From Boswellia sacra (Eukaryota; Streptophyta; Magnoliopsida; Sapindales; Burseraceae), in the NCBI GenBank assembly GCA_013180625.2, contig SNVD02015981.1, positions 186,001 to 250,000 on the forward strand: a stretch of DNA of 64,000 nt. The letters run 5' to 3'. Numbering within the stretch: position 1 is the first letter of the stretch; the number at the start of each line of letters is the position of its first letter. Shown one piece after another: positions 50,601 to 62,632 of the stretch. The notes beneath the pieces were generated by a model, which was given only the letters and a program-made list of their open reading frames with translations, ran no database searches and was not told the origin of the DNA. The position numbers and the translations under genes were made by a program.

Positions 50601-53459
50601 CCCATTGAATGTGACGTGTCGTCATCTTAGTCTGTGCCATGTATTTTTTAAGAATATTCGCAACGGAGTCTCCTGTTTTTAATTTAAAGCAATGAGAAGT
50701 GGCCTGTGTTTGCTAGGTGTCATTCGATTCGCTAATTGTAGCACGGGAACACAAACATATGTTGTGACTGACTTCAACTCCAGAAGCACTAGTTTTGCTT
50801 ATTGAGGCCGGAATTTAAAATATTAATAGAAAATTTGTTTTATAATTATACAATCGGACGCATCACAAAATTATTAATTTAGTGGCTTTTACCTCATCTA
50901 TTAAACACTTTTTTTAATACATTCAATGAATTTGTCACCTCACATTATACGTGTTAAATTGTATAATATAATTATATATGTAGTATCACACTATTATATA
51001 AATAATTATACTCTTTCAAATGAGATCTTAAATTTGGAATTTTAAATTACATGACAAGTGATGATATCAATCGCTGAGGATATCAATCGCCATTAGGTGT
51101 ATTAATGATTGATTAGTTACTGATGTTGCAAACATCACTTGTCACATCATTCAAATATATTTCAAAAGAGTACTAGCATTACTTTATTGTATTAATTTAA
51201 AAATAAAATTTAGGAGTATAAGTTTATTACAAATAATACTACGTAAAATTTATGGTGTATAGTTATTCTAGATTAATGAAAAATGAGAGAGTCGGCAATG
51301 CGACACAGTCAATCAGTAGACACCACATAAGCACCCTATCAGAATGCTCTATATGTAGCTGTGCATATGATGTATATTGTTGTATTCCGCCCAATAACGA
51401 GACGAACCTAGCTAGGGAATCTGTTGGCTTGGTCATCTTGAATGCGCTTAATTTCTGGGGATGTGGGTCACTACCTAAAATTTTTATTCTACTCAGATCT
51501 TATAGATGGCACCTATGAATGGTGGAGCTACGATATGATATGACCTGAGGACTAAGGAGCCATTGCGGTGGCTACTTGCCACAATTATAAGAGTTTCAAT
51601 AAATTTCATGTATTGTTTCAACAACTTCCCCTCTTGGCTCCTCCAAGACTTTGACATTTATCGTATTAGTAAAATTGAAACTCTTTTAGTATAGTATATA
51701 TGACAAAATTTTGATATCGTTTTTATAAAGATTTTAGTTACTCTCCTTTTTTGTTCTTTATTTCAACGATATTATATCAAATTTTACTTTTTCCACTTTA
51801 TTTCTCATTTTATCCAAGTATTTAATTTCTTAAGCTTGGCTTACTTTTTAATATGTTTTCTCATTCTTACCACGTGTAATAGAGTTTTTTAGACCTCTTA
51901 TCAAAAGACCAAAATGCCCTCACTATTAAGATCAACATTTCACAAAGAGTACATAATGCCAAGCCCAAGTCTCCAACAGAAGAAGCGCAAAGGGATGTAG
52001 GGGAATGACTGGCCAAGAGGCTCTTGGAAATCATACAGGGGTCTACCTAATTGAGGAGCCTCTAACTGAGTCAGTCAAGCAGCATCTGTTTAACCTCATG
52101 ATCTGAAAAAGAATTAAGGACTTACAATTAGGGTTTCATTACATCAAATAATATTCCAAAAATCCACTCAACTCATTGGGATCTTGCCACCTCATCATAA
52201 TTAAGATCTAGGTCAAGTGTGAAATCACCTATATAAGAAAAGTGATATCAAGAATAAGGCAACTTTTTCATGATTCTTCTCTCTCCGGCAGCCACTAAAA
52301 TTCTTTAAGATTTTGTTCTTGTCTCTCTCATATTTAATCTTTCATTGAGTTACTCTTCGTAGGTTTTCTCTCATGAAACCCATGCATAAACACTTATTTT
52401 TTACATGATTTCTTATCAAATAGTAATCCTTTTACTGATTTGAGCGTCAAAGGGTTCATTGATGAGAAATTCGGTGACCCTGACCTTGCTTTCTCTGTTT
52501 TCCGTTCATCACCGAAGAACCGCCTCTTTGTTGTTAGTTGCTGGGTTTCAAGAACATCCATGAAAGCTGCTTGAGCTAGCTGTAGAAGTGGGAATACGGT
52601 CAGCATCATAACCTATCACTTTCATGGGTCAGGAAGCTGTATTGCTATCATCAGGCAACATCAAAAGTTGTTTTCCCTTAGTTGTACATCCATGTCAAGT
52701 TTTCAGTCAGGGTTTACTGTTCGTCTCCTTTCCCATTCACTCATCATTAACCTCAAGTGACTTTTGATTAGGGGTATTTCAATCATTTACTGTTCATATC
52801 TGGACTCGTGTAAGAAAATCATGTTGTTCCATTTTTCGGCATCAACACTTTGTTATTTGTAAACGCTATTACTTAACTTTAGTATCGTCTTTATTCTTTT
52901 TAATCTCTTTTTCATTAAATTTAAACAAATATAAAAACTTCTGTAGAATTTTTAAGCATTATCTTTATAATAGTCCTTTTAAGACATAATTACATTATAT
53001 TTTTTATTGTAATTTATTTTTAAATATTAATATTTTGTTATACGGATTAGATTTTTTTAAATGATCCCAACCCCATTATGAGATCAAAATCGTGGCTCCG
53101 CCGCCATGGGACTTATAGTGTATAATTACGTAGTATCCATTGACTGTGGCATATCAAATCCCATCTAGTAATTATATGCTCAAAATCATTGAAACTTTGT
53201 TTTCTTCTCATTCTTTGTTGCCTTTTTTTTTTTGGCATGTCAATCAAATAATGTACTATAGGAGAGGAGTATTGATAAAATTTCTCAATCGTTGAATCAA
53301 CAGCTACATATCTAATTTATTTTATGGAAACGATACTATTAGATAGTTGGATCATGGACTCAACGACGTTGTTGAATGTACTCTACTAACACTAGTATTA
53401 TAGATTCACACAATATCTTAATTGTTTTAATCATTTTTTACGAATATTTAATTATCAAA
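47614..53459. other. long AT-rich intergenic region
   Basis: No intact gene was recognised. It has an (AT)n run near 48126-48147. At about 51950-52640 there is GC-richer DNA with TATATAAG at 52230-52237 followed by a pyrimidine-rich leader-like stretch, which could be an LTR remnant. Open frames at 48212-48505, 51252-51518 and 52394-52609 lack family features. Confidence 0.45.
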
Positions 53460-53665
53460 CTAACGCGGGTCGTGGCGGCACGACTAATTCTCGGAGGAGG
53501 CTAGCGCAACCACAACCCACTGTCACGGTCTCCTACTTAAATCATGGAGGAGGCCATTGTGGAGACTCGAACCCAGGACTTCACCATTAGTGCTGTACCA
53601 ACTCCATCCTGACCCACTTCACCATTTGAACCAATCCATTGTGGGTACCCCAAGCACATTCAGGC
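53460..53665 (-). mobile_element. probable tRNA-derived SINE
   Basis: On the minus strand, GGTTCGAGTCT (53564-53574) matches the pol III B box. It is preceded by an A-box-like GGTTCAAATGGTGAAG about 60 bp upstream, starting near 53630. The body after the B box is GC-rich and unlike its AT-rich flanks. The tail and target duplication are not clear. It could also be a decayed tRNA-like fragment of another element. Confidence 0.45.
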
Positions 53666-55800
53666 TCCGTAACTTTCGAATTAAATATTCATATAAAGTT
53701 AAAATTTGTATCATATTAATTACCGTAAGTAGAAATACATATGAAATAATCTTGTCTTTTTTAATTAAAAAATTGTGATACTCTTTTTAAATTATATCCT
53801 AAATTTTGTATCTTAATTAATGATTGCAAGTGAATGTATTAATGATGTAATGAACTATGTGATAATTTCAAATTCGCATCAAGTCATTTTTGATACATGA
53901 TTTTGGGATATGTATTATTGTTGAAAAATAAATATCCAAATTTTTTTTTGATTGAATATTTATTATCAAAGCATTACATGTTTGGATAATGAACTTAATA
54001 AGTCAAGGCATATAACAAGATATTATCATATCATCCGCTGCATCAGTTGAGATGATTTGTAAGTATAACATAATTCATGATTAATGAACTTGAATTGTAG
54101 TTCATTTCCTATATTGTATGATGCTGATGCCATCATTCAACTGCTTGCAAATTTGATATTCATACGAGTTCGGTAAACAAAATGTAATTCTCATATTTGT
54201 TGATTTGTACTGATTGGATAATATTAACGTTGTTCTCTCCACTGGGCTGCCAGCTAGCAAATTGTGATTGGCATTTTGGTTGTTTGAGTAGGTCATTGTT
54301 ATAAATGGAAAATTTAATCGACCTTCTTGTGAATCTTAATGATGAGAACGACGTACAAATTGTACACTGGCATCAGAGACCTCAATGTAACTGTTTTATA
54401 GTGCATTGTTGTGTGCATATGATAATGCCATGCCCTACCCAAAAGCTGAGACTGTGGAAAGCTTTAATTATTAGGTGGTTGAACTTCAGTGGTCCCAGAA
54501 TGGCTAGTCTTTAATTACGGTGAAAAATTAAACAATGAATATAATATGCCACCGAAGATAACCACCGGACACAATATATTGCACATTTTTTTTTAATGTT
54601 GTGCTTATAAAATTTTTATATAAAATTAATCTATCATTTATTAAACTAATAAATTATATTAATTTTTTTTATTCACGTGATATCATATCTAACTTTGTAT
54701 ATAAAAATTATAAGTATAACATTATTATATTTTTTTCTAGCTCAATTATGTTCTCCATTAAGAACATTTAATCACACCTTCCAACCATAAGTTAATGACA
54801 ATTTGAAATCATGAGAAATTATAATAGATAATTCATCAATTAATTAATTAATTGTTTTTCTATCTGTAAAGCGATACTATTGACTTAAATAGTAAAGCTA
54901 CCTCCCCCATAATAATAGTTAATAATTCATGAGCATTCAATTAGATGGAATCATGACTGACTATCTCACTTCAAGTTTCAACTGATGCCCTAATGAGACA
55001 CCAAGATGATTAAAACGTTTAAATTTTCTTCAAAAAGAAATTAATATCACTAGATCTAACTTTTTAACTATCCACCTCCATTTACATGTTTCCTTAGCAA
55101 AATATAATATTGAATAGCAAAAAAAAAAGAAAAAAGAAAAAGCTAAAATTTTGATTTTCTTTAAAGAAGATGAATAATAATGATAATAATAATTCTCTCT
55201 TACAGGATCTTGTATTTATATTTTTTCAGGGACTTTTTATATTAACCCCTAGTCCAAGAGTTAAATGAAATTTAGGTTTTTTAATCCATTTATTATATGT
55301 ATTATAGGGAAAGAAGACCTAAATTTCATGTAATTGTTGGAATAGTTGATATAAAAAGTCTTGCACAAAATTTAAATATAAGATTCCATAAATATGGAGT
55401 TATTGATCAATTGATAGTTAGACAATGCTAAATTAGTATCTAAACAAGATGTCAGATAGTTGAGTTGTTGAGTTATCAAATTGTAAATTTTTTTAAACTT
55501 TAGATTAGATTAACGGACTAAATGGAATTTGAGATGTGAGGAAGGGTTTTTTAGATGTGGAGTTTTTTTTTGGTATACCAAACAAGTACACAAACCATTA
55601 AACCATGAATGAATCATATATATATTCTTCTCTCTAGATTTTGTAAAAAGTACAGAGATGATATTATCATGCATAAGTACTGTCAGTTAATCTGGGGTAA
55701 GAAAGGACGGTGAGCAGAAGTTCTAGACAGAATAGAAAGAGAGAGTGAATTTACTGGAATGTAAAAGCTGGTAGAATCGGAGAGGACAATGACTTGCCGC
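53666..55800. other. AT-rich intergenic DNA
   Basis: No gene was recognised. The short open frames here (for example 54305-54514) have no family features. The GC-richer last 80 bp abut the hAT-like element. Confidence 0.5.
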
Positions 55801-56331
55801 CATAGACGGAGCCAAGAAGGGGTAAGGAGGGGCAATTGCCCTCCTAAATTTAAAAATTTTTTTAGATTTAAAAATTTTTTAAAATATATTATTTTTTTAT
55901 TTTTTAAATTATAAATTTAATTAAAATTGATTTTTTTATTATCATTTAATAAATTTAAAATCATACTTTATTATTTATGATTTTATCTATTTACATAAAA
56001 TATGGGATTATGTCTTCTTTCTGATTTATTTACATAAAATAAGAAATTATTTCCTTTTCTTCTTTACTTCACTCGACATCCTCACCAAATAAAAATATAT
56101 CTATCTTATGTGTTTCGTCTATTTACATAACAAAAATTAGAAGTTATTATATACAAAATTAAAAATTTTCTTCTTGTCTTTTATTTATCGGTTTTTATCA
56201 TATTAAGCAAATATACTATGATTTAATATTGTTGAAGATCACTTTTTTTTATTCTTCATCTTGATTTATAATTTATGGCTATTTACTTATTATCATTATA
56301 TTATCTATGAAAATGAGACAATAGTTCTATA

Positions 56332-57574
56332 CAGTGATGGAGCCAGAAAGTCTGTCAAAAAGGGGCAAGATTTCATAAACAGTAAAAATTTTATTAGGTA
56401 AGTTCATAAACGGTAAAATTTTAAAATTTTCATATAAATAATAATATATTCAATTACTAAGTAATTTCATATCAAATTATTAAGTTGAATATTTAATATT
56501 TTAAAAGTATGACATGATATCTAATTTATTATATTATTAACTAAATTATCACTTAACCATTGATCCTTATTTAGTTATCTAACGAACTTTCAAAAAATAA
56601 AAACACTTTCTTAAAGAGAAATAGTTAACTTAGTAATTTGACTAACTTTTACTCCATATATAGAATTACTTATTTAAAGATTAATAATCAACTTAGTAAT
56701 TTGCTATCTAAATAAATAATAGTTAGATTTTGAGTAATAAAATTAAAATTTTTTAATATTGATAACTTTAAATAATTTAATAAATTTAACAAATTTTTGA
56801 TTCTTAATTTACAATATAAATAAATAATAGATGAGGCATGTAGCGTCCATGCTTATTTTATTTATATTATACCAAATATAAAATATTCAAAATCATGACC
56901 CTTAACATAGTTTAAAAAAATTAAAAATATATATATGAAATAAAAAGATTGTATAAATAGAAATTATAAGACACTAACAATGACAATAACTAGCAAGTCA
57001 TTGGACAAAATAATAAAGCAATTACATAAAATCATTGTCTCATTTTCATAGATAATACAATGATAATTAACTAATAGCCATAAATTACAAACCAAGATAA
57101 AGAATAAAAAAAATGATTTTCAATAATATTAAAACATAGTACATTTGCTTAATATGATAAAAACCAGTAAATAAAAGATGAGAAGAAGATTTTTATCTCT
57201 GCATATACTAACTTCTAATTATTTTTATGTAAATAGATGAGACACAAAAGATAAATACGTTTTGATTTAGTAAAGGTGTCCAATGAAGTAAAAAAGGAGA
57301 AGAAATAATTTTTTATTTTATATAAATAGATGAGAACGAAAACATAATGTCTTATTGTATGTAAATATATTATGTAAATAGATAGGACTACAAAACATAA
57401 AAAATGGTTTTAAATTTACTGAGGTGCACAAGTAAGAAGAAGAAAATAATAAAAAAAGGATCAAATTTAATTAAATTTATAATTTAGAATAAAGAAGGGG
57501 CAAAATAGATAATATATTTTAAAAAATTTTCAAATCCAAAAAAATTTTCAAATCCAGGCTTGGCTCCGTCCATG
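56332..57574 (-). mobile_element. inner hAT-like element (1,243 bp) with 8-bp target duplication
   Basis: It starts CAGTGATGGAGCC and ends GGCTCCGTCCATG, inverted termini with a few mismatches. GTTCTATA directly flanks both ends (56324-56331 and 57575-57582), and an 8-bp duplication is the hAT signature. Its right part (about 57000-57574) is the reverse complement of 55801-56323, and its left part (about 56360-56990) is the reverse complement of 57583-58187. It is AT-rich and non-coding. Confidence 0.82.
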
Positions 57575-57633
57575 GTTCTATATAGTTGCTTTATTTTTTT
57601 ATCCGATGACTTACTAGTTGTTTTCATTGTTAA

Positions 57634-57647
<14 letters not shown>

Positions 57648-57676
<29 letters not shown>
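57648..57676 (+). repeat. (AT)n microsatellite in the outer hAT-like element
   Basis: A TA dinucleotide run that is much shorter in the matching part of the inner copy (about 56929-56937). Confidence 0.85.
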
Positions 57677-57682
<6 letters not shown>

Positions 57683-58354
57683 TTTCTAGACTGTGTTAAG
57701 GGTCATGATTTTGAATATTTTATATTTGTTATAATATAAATAAAATAAGCATGGACGTTACATGCCTCGTCTAATATTTATTTGCATCGTAAATTAAGAA
57801 TTGAAACTTTGTTAGATATATTGAATTATTTAAAGTTATCAATATTAAAAAAATTTAGATTTATTACTCAAAAGTCAACTATTATTTATTTGGATAGTAA
57901 ATTACTAAGTTGATTATTCTTCTTTAAGAAAGTGTTTTTATTTTTTAATTTTTGGAAATTTATTACATAACTAAATGATGATCAATGGTCAAATGAAAAT
58001 TTAGTTAATAATATGATAAATTAGATATTATATCATATTTTCAAAATATTAAATAATCAACTTAGTAATTTGATATGAAATTACTTAGTAATTGAATATA
58101 TTATTATCAATATGAAAATTTTAAAATTTTACAGTTCATAAACTTACATGACAATAATTTTATTGTTCATAAAATTATGCTCCCCCTGATGAAAGAGAGA
58201 GATAAGAGTATGGTCCTGATATAGTTTCTACCGTGCTGCATATGTTTCTCCCATCAAAACCTCTTCTTGTCTTTATGGTAAATAAATTTTCATATCTGTC
58301 GCTTTCTCTACATGATTTTTGTAATTTAACTTGTTATTCCAATAAAAACTTTCC

Positions 58355-58361
58355 TATATAT
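58355..58361 (+). promoter_or_regulatory. probable TATA box of the GIR-like gene
   Basis: TATATAT lies about 120 bp upstream of the ATG at 58477, in a region otherwise less AT-uniform. It lies about 170 bp downstream of the hAT-like element's right end. Confidence 0.4.
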
Positions 58362-58476
58362 TTGTCTAACTATATGGTCGCAGTCACAGCTTAGGTCACA
58401 TTCACAATTCATAAGTTGCAGCCTCAAAGGTGAAACGTATACACGAAAGGGTAGTTGAAGCAAGCAGATAATCATC

Positions 58477-58818
58477 ATGAGTCGAAAAGGGAATAGTCCG
58501 AAGCTTGACCTGAGGCTGAACCTATCCCCACCGCCGGCTAACCAGCAAGATGAGTCTCCCGATGTGTCGGTTTCGTCGTGGGAGATGTCTTCAGGTGATC
58601 AGAGCTCGTGCGTGTCATCGGAGCCTGAACAAGAGACAACTATGCATCATACAAGCAGCTCACCAACACGAGATGCAATTTCGATGGTGCTTGCGGGCTG
58701 TCCTCGTTGCCTTATGTACGTTATGTTGTCTGACGTTGATCCAAAGTGTCCGAAGTGCAAGAGCACCGTACTGCTTGACTTCCTTAACGAAGAGAACACC
58801 AAGAAGACAAGCAACTGA
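58477..58818 (+). CDS. GIR1/GIR2-like EAR-motif transcriptional repressor (single exon)
   Basis: This intronless frame encodes 113 residues. The N-terminus has LDLRLNL (residues 10-16), an LxLxL-type EAR motif that recruits TOPLESS corepressors. The middle is Ser-rich. The C-terminus has GCPRCLMYVML...DPKCPKCKST followed by LLDF, the conserved cysteine-pair block of plant GL2-INTERACTING REPRESSOR proteins. In Arabidopsis GIR1 and GIR2 bind GLABRA2 and repress root-hair genes; the same role here is inferred. Length fits the family. Codon use is GC-richer than the flanks, as expected of real coding. A transposon ends about 290 bp upstream of the start and may limit or alter its promoter. Confidence 0.9.
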   Translation: MSRKGNSPKLDLRLNLSPPPANQQDESPDVSVSSWEMSSGDQSSCVSSEPEQETTMHHTSSSPTRDAISMVLAGCPRCLMYVMLSDVDPKCPKCKSTVLLDFLNEENTKKTSN

Positions 58819-61029
58819 GGACGACCACCACGCAAGCTAGGGTTCTAATTAAATTCTTATTGATAAGGCCTTGCCTCTCTCTGTTTCTCTTTAACTTCTA
58901 TGTAATGTATTCTCCTCTTATTTGGAATTTTGAGGTTTCTCTTCTCTCCTAACTTTATTATTGTTCTGTGTAACGTGTCCGGAAATCTAAGTGTAGGTTT
59001 TGCTTGTTCATGATCATAAAATTCAGAGTTATATGCTTCTTTGTTTCTTCATTAATTAACTTAGTTCAAAACGCTAGCTATCCCATTGAAGCGTTTAGAT
59101 CTCATTCTAATGGTATGTAGTTTAATTTTCTGGTAGATTCTGTTTTCATAGCCATTTCATCATAGGATTAAGTTAATTAATTTTCCCCTTTTGTGTTATA
59201 CAAGTCAAAATTAAAATAGTAATTACTATCATTAATTGGTATAGTAGGTGTCCATACATATACATAATAGATACTAATTGTACCCAGAATACACATATGG
59301 GTATGTTTGGCTTACTATATGCTATGTTATATATATACATTTATTCTATCCAACCCCTATTTATACATAAAATTACGAGCAATTGCACAAGTACCTCTAC
59401 CTTTTGCTAAAATTTATGTGCACATTGTTTGCGGTTTTTTATTAGTGCCTACCCTTATCGGGATTACCTGCAATACATTCCATGTATTGATACATCCAGT
59501 TTTTTGAAGTATAAATAAAAATTAAAATTATTAGGAGATCCTATCTGTAATTAAATTATTTTATATTATAATAAGTTAAAATGGGGCAACCGGTTTGACT
59601 GGTCTTATAATATCATTACAGAGCTCTCATATCTTCACAAAATAATAAAAAATATAAACAAATAATTAATATATGGTTTGACATTTTATTGAACAATTAC
59701 TGTTTATTAAAAAAGAAACTCAAACATGTCAATTTAATGAATCTAATTAAACTAGAATAACAAGAAAATGAAATGAAAACTTACAATTACAAATTTAAAA
59801 ATTAAAATTATATGTCAAGAAAATTAAAATACCTGGAACTTTCTTAAATTCAGATATCGAGTGTGCAAAAAAGATTATTTAATATCGACAATGTCAATCA
59901 GGATAGACAAATGTAAGTACACTTCCATGTGACCAGATTTTGATATATGGATTAAAAAGATTCATTTAGAGTGTAGAATGAGGAGATTTTAGAAGAATCA
60001 ACATCCTCAAAAAAATGAAATTAGGAAACAGTGAATTTAAAAAGTCAGGCCTGTGAGACAAGATGAAATGTTGTTTAAAAATACAAAACACGGGGAGTTT
60101 TGAAATTTCATGATGTTTACTTAAAAAAAATTGTAACATAATTTTGGGAAGATCTTAATTTATTATACTAACTCTTATTTACAACTTTACTTGTGAGCTA
60201 TAATAAAACTAAATTAATTGCTAAAATTACTACTCTATAATATAAAAAAAGATTCTAAGCTTTTCATTAAAATATCTTATTATAAATCTGAAGTAATTTT
60301 TTTAAAAATCTTTTAATATAAATCTAAATAAATATTCATAGTTATTAAAAAGAAATAGTTTAATATTTCAAATTTTCGTTACATTGTAATTACATATATC
60401 CATATATTATTGTCCTATACATTTAAGAATATTTTTTTGTTTGTTCAATTAAGGCATGAAGTAATTGGTGGATTGTATTACACTTAGAAATAATATTGTT
60501 ACTAATAATATAAATTAGTATATTATGTTAATTTAAACTTATTGTAAGTAGAAATTTAATATTTAACAACAAATATAAATAGCATAAAAATTATAAATTA
60601 GTTGTAATGATGACATTTAATTTATGTCATGTTATACAGAGCTAATTGAAAATGTTTTTCACCACTGCAATTAAGAAATTATGTTAATCTTAATAAAAAC
60701 TGCAAGTAACTCATAATTTATATTGTTTAAACTTCCTTTATTCTAAAATACTTAGAGTTTAAAATTATTTTACAATCAACTAAAATGTAATATCATCATA
60801 TGCATAATTACATTACTGTATAACACTTTAAAAAGTAAATTGCTTATTTTTTATTAATAATTATATTCTAGATTAGGAGAAAACAATTTCACCAATTAGT
60901 TGAACTTTCACGAATAGCCAATAACCCAAAGCTTAGAAATTGGTGCACATTACAAGAATAATTTGAGAAAAATATATTTTTAATAATTTAAATTGGTGAT
61001 AGTAATTTCTTGTCAACGAAATAAGGGAC
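58819..61029. other. 3' UTR of the GIR-like gene and AT-rich intergenic DNA
   Basis: The first 200 bp probably form the 3' UTR. The rest is AT-rich, with no gene or clear element recognised. Confidence 0.5.
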
Positions 61030-62632
61030 ACCTAAATATAGTAAAATCAAATTTTTGAACTTACAATCAAGCAAGACATTAACAAGAAATGATGAACTTG
61101 TTAAACATAATGTTTAGTCGTAAAATATTACATAAAATCTGCAAAAAGGTTAACCAAAGTTATATCAACCAACATTGAAGTCACAGTCTAACACCCAAAA
61201 GTATGAAATTAAAAACCTTCAACATGCAACTAAATGTAAACTTGTTCCAAGGAACGATCAACTTGTAAAAAATAACATTCAGTTGTAAAACATAATATAA
61301 AATTTGCAACAAGGATCATTAAAGTTTTAATTAAGAAAGTCTTAGTTGCTACATTTACAAGTAAAATCAGACCTTTAACTTGCAATCATACGTGGACTTG
61401 TAACACAGAATGATGGACTTGTAACACTTAATGTTAACATGTAAAATACAATATGAAACTTGCAATAAGGTTAGCCAAGAATGTAACAAGGAACATCAAA
61501 GTTGTAACATGACATCTAAATATAGTAAAATCAAACTTTCAACTTGCAATCATATGTGCATTTGTAACATGGAACGATGAATTTACAAAACCTCACATTA
61601 ACTTGTAAAATACAATATGAAACTTACAACAAAGTTAACCAAGATTACAAGGAACATAAAAGTTGTAATATGACACCTAAAACTAGTAAAATCATACCTT
61701 TAACTTGTAATTATACGTGGACTTGTAATATATAACTTGTAACATAGAACAATGAACTTGTAAATTATAACATTAACTTGTAACACAGAACATGAAAGTT
61801 ACAACAAAGTTAACCAAGATTGAAACAAGGAACATAAAAATTGCAACGTGACACCAAAACTAGTAAAATCAAACCTTCAACTTGCAATCATACATAATCA
61901 TGTAATACGAAACGATGAATTTGTAAAACCTAACGTTAACTTGTAAAATACAACATGAAGCTCATAACAAGGTTAACAAAGGTTGTAACAAGGAATACAA
62001 AAGTTGCAACATAACACTTCAAAATAGTAAAATCAAAGCTTCAACTTGCAATCATACGTGGACTTGTAACATGGAATGATAACTTGCAAAACCTCACGTT
62101 AACTTGTAAAATACAACACGTAACTCGCAACAAAGTTAACCAAGATTGTAATAAGGAACATAAAAGTTGCAACATGATACCTAAAACTAGTAAAATCAAA
62201 CCTTAACTTGCAATCATATTTAGATTTGTAAAACAAAACGATGAACTTATAAAACATAACGTTAACTTGTAACATAGAAAGTCACAAAAAAGTTAACCCA
62301 CATTGAAACAAGGAACAAAAAGATTGCAATCTAAAATTAAATCCTTAACTTGCAATCATACATGAACTTGCAACAAAGAATGATGAACTTGTAAAATCTC
62401 ACGTTAACTTGTAAAATAAAACATGAAACTCGTAACAAGGTTAACCAAGATTGAAATAAGGAATATAAAAGTTACAACATGATACTTAAAACTAGTGAAA
62501 ACAAACCTTCAACTTACAATCATATGAGGACTTGTAACACGGAAAGATGAACTTGTAAAATGTAACCATTAACTTGTAAAATTAGACATGAAACTCGTGA
62601 CAAATCAAAATAAAATACAATAGAAAGCATAA
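61030..62632 (+). repeat. tandem array of about 163-bp units, about 10 copies
   Basis: The word CAATCATACGTGGACTTGTA or a variant recurs near 61068, 61223, 61383, 61546, 61708, 61885, 62049, 62211, 62353 and 62518. Spacing is mostly 160-165 bp, with extremes of 142 and 177. Each unit repeats shorter words such as AACTTGTAAAA and GGTTAACCAAGATT. Copies are diverged and there is no open frame, so this is a local minisatellite or satellite-like array. Confidence 0.9.

Larger units (their letters stand above)
55801..58187 (+). mobile_element. outer hAT-like non-autonomous element, interrupted by an inverted copy of itself
   Basis: It begins CATAGACGGAGCC at 55801. Segments 55801-56331 and 57575-58187 are its two halves; together they form one copy of the same element found inverted at 56332-57574. 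The right terminus lacks the expected last 30 bp or so, and the homology stops near 58187 (CCCCCT). No 8-bp duplication of CTTGCCGC was found on the right, so that end is truncated. No transposase coding is present. Confidence 0.75.

Noticed and set aside
51252..51518. 88-codon Cys-rich open frame
   Set aside because: No recognisable spacing of cysteines, no splice context, and AT-rich intergenic setting.
55801..58187. First reading as two separate, overlapping TIR elements
   Set aside because: Interleaved ends cannot both be original; the 8-bp duplication at 56324 and 57575 fits a self-nested insertion better.
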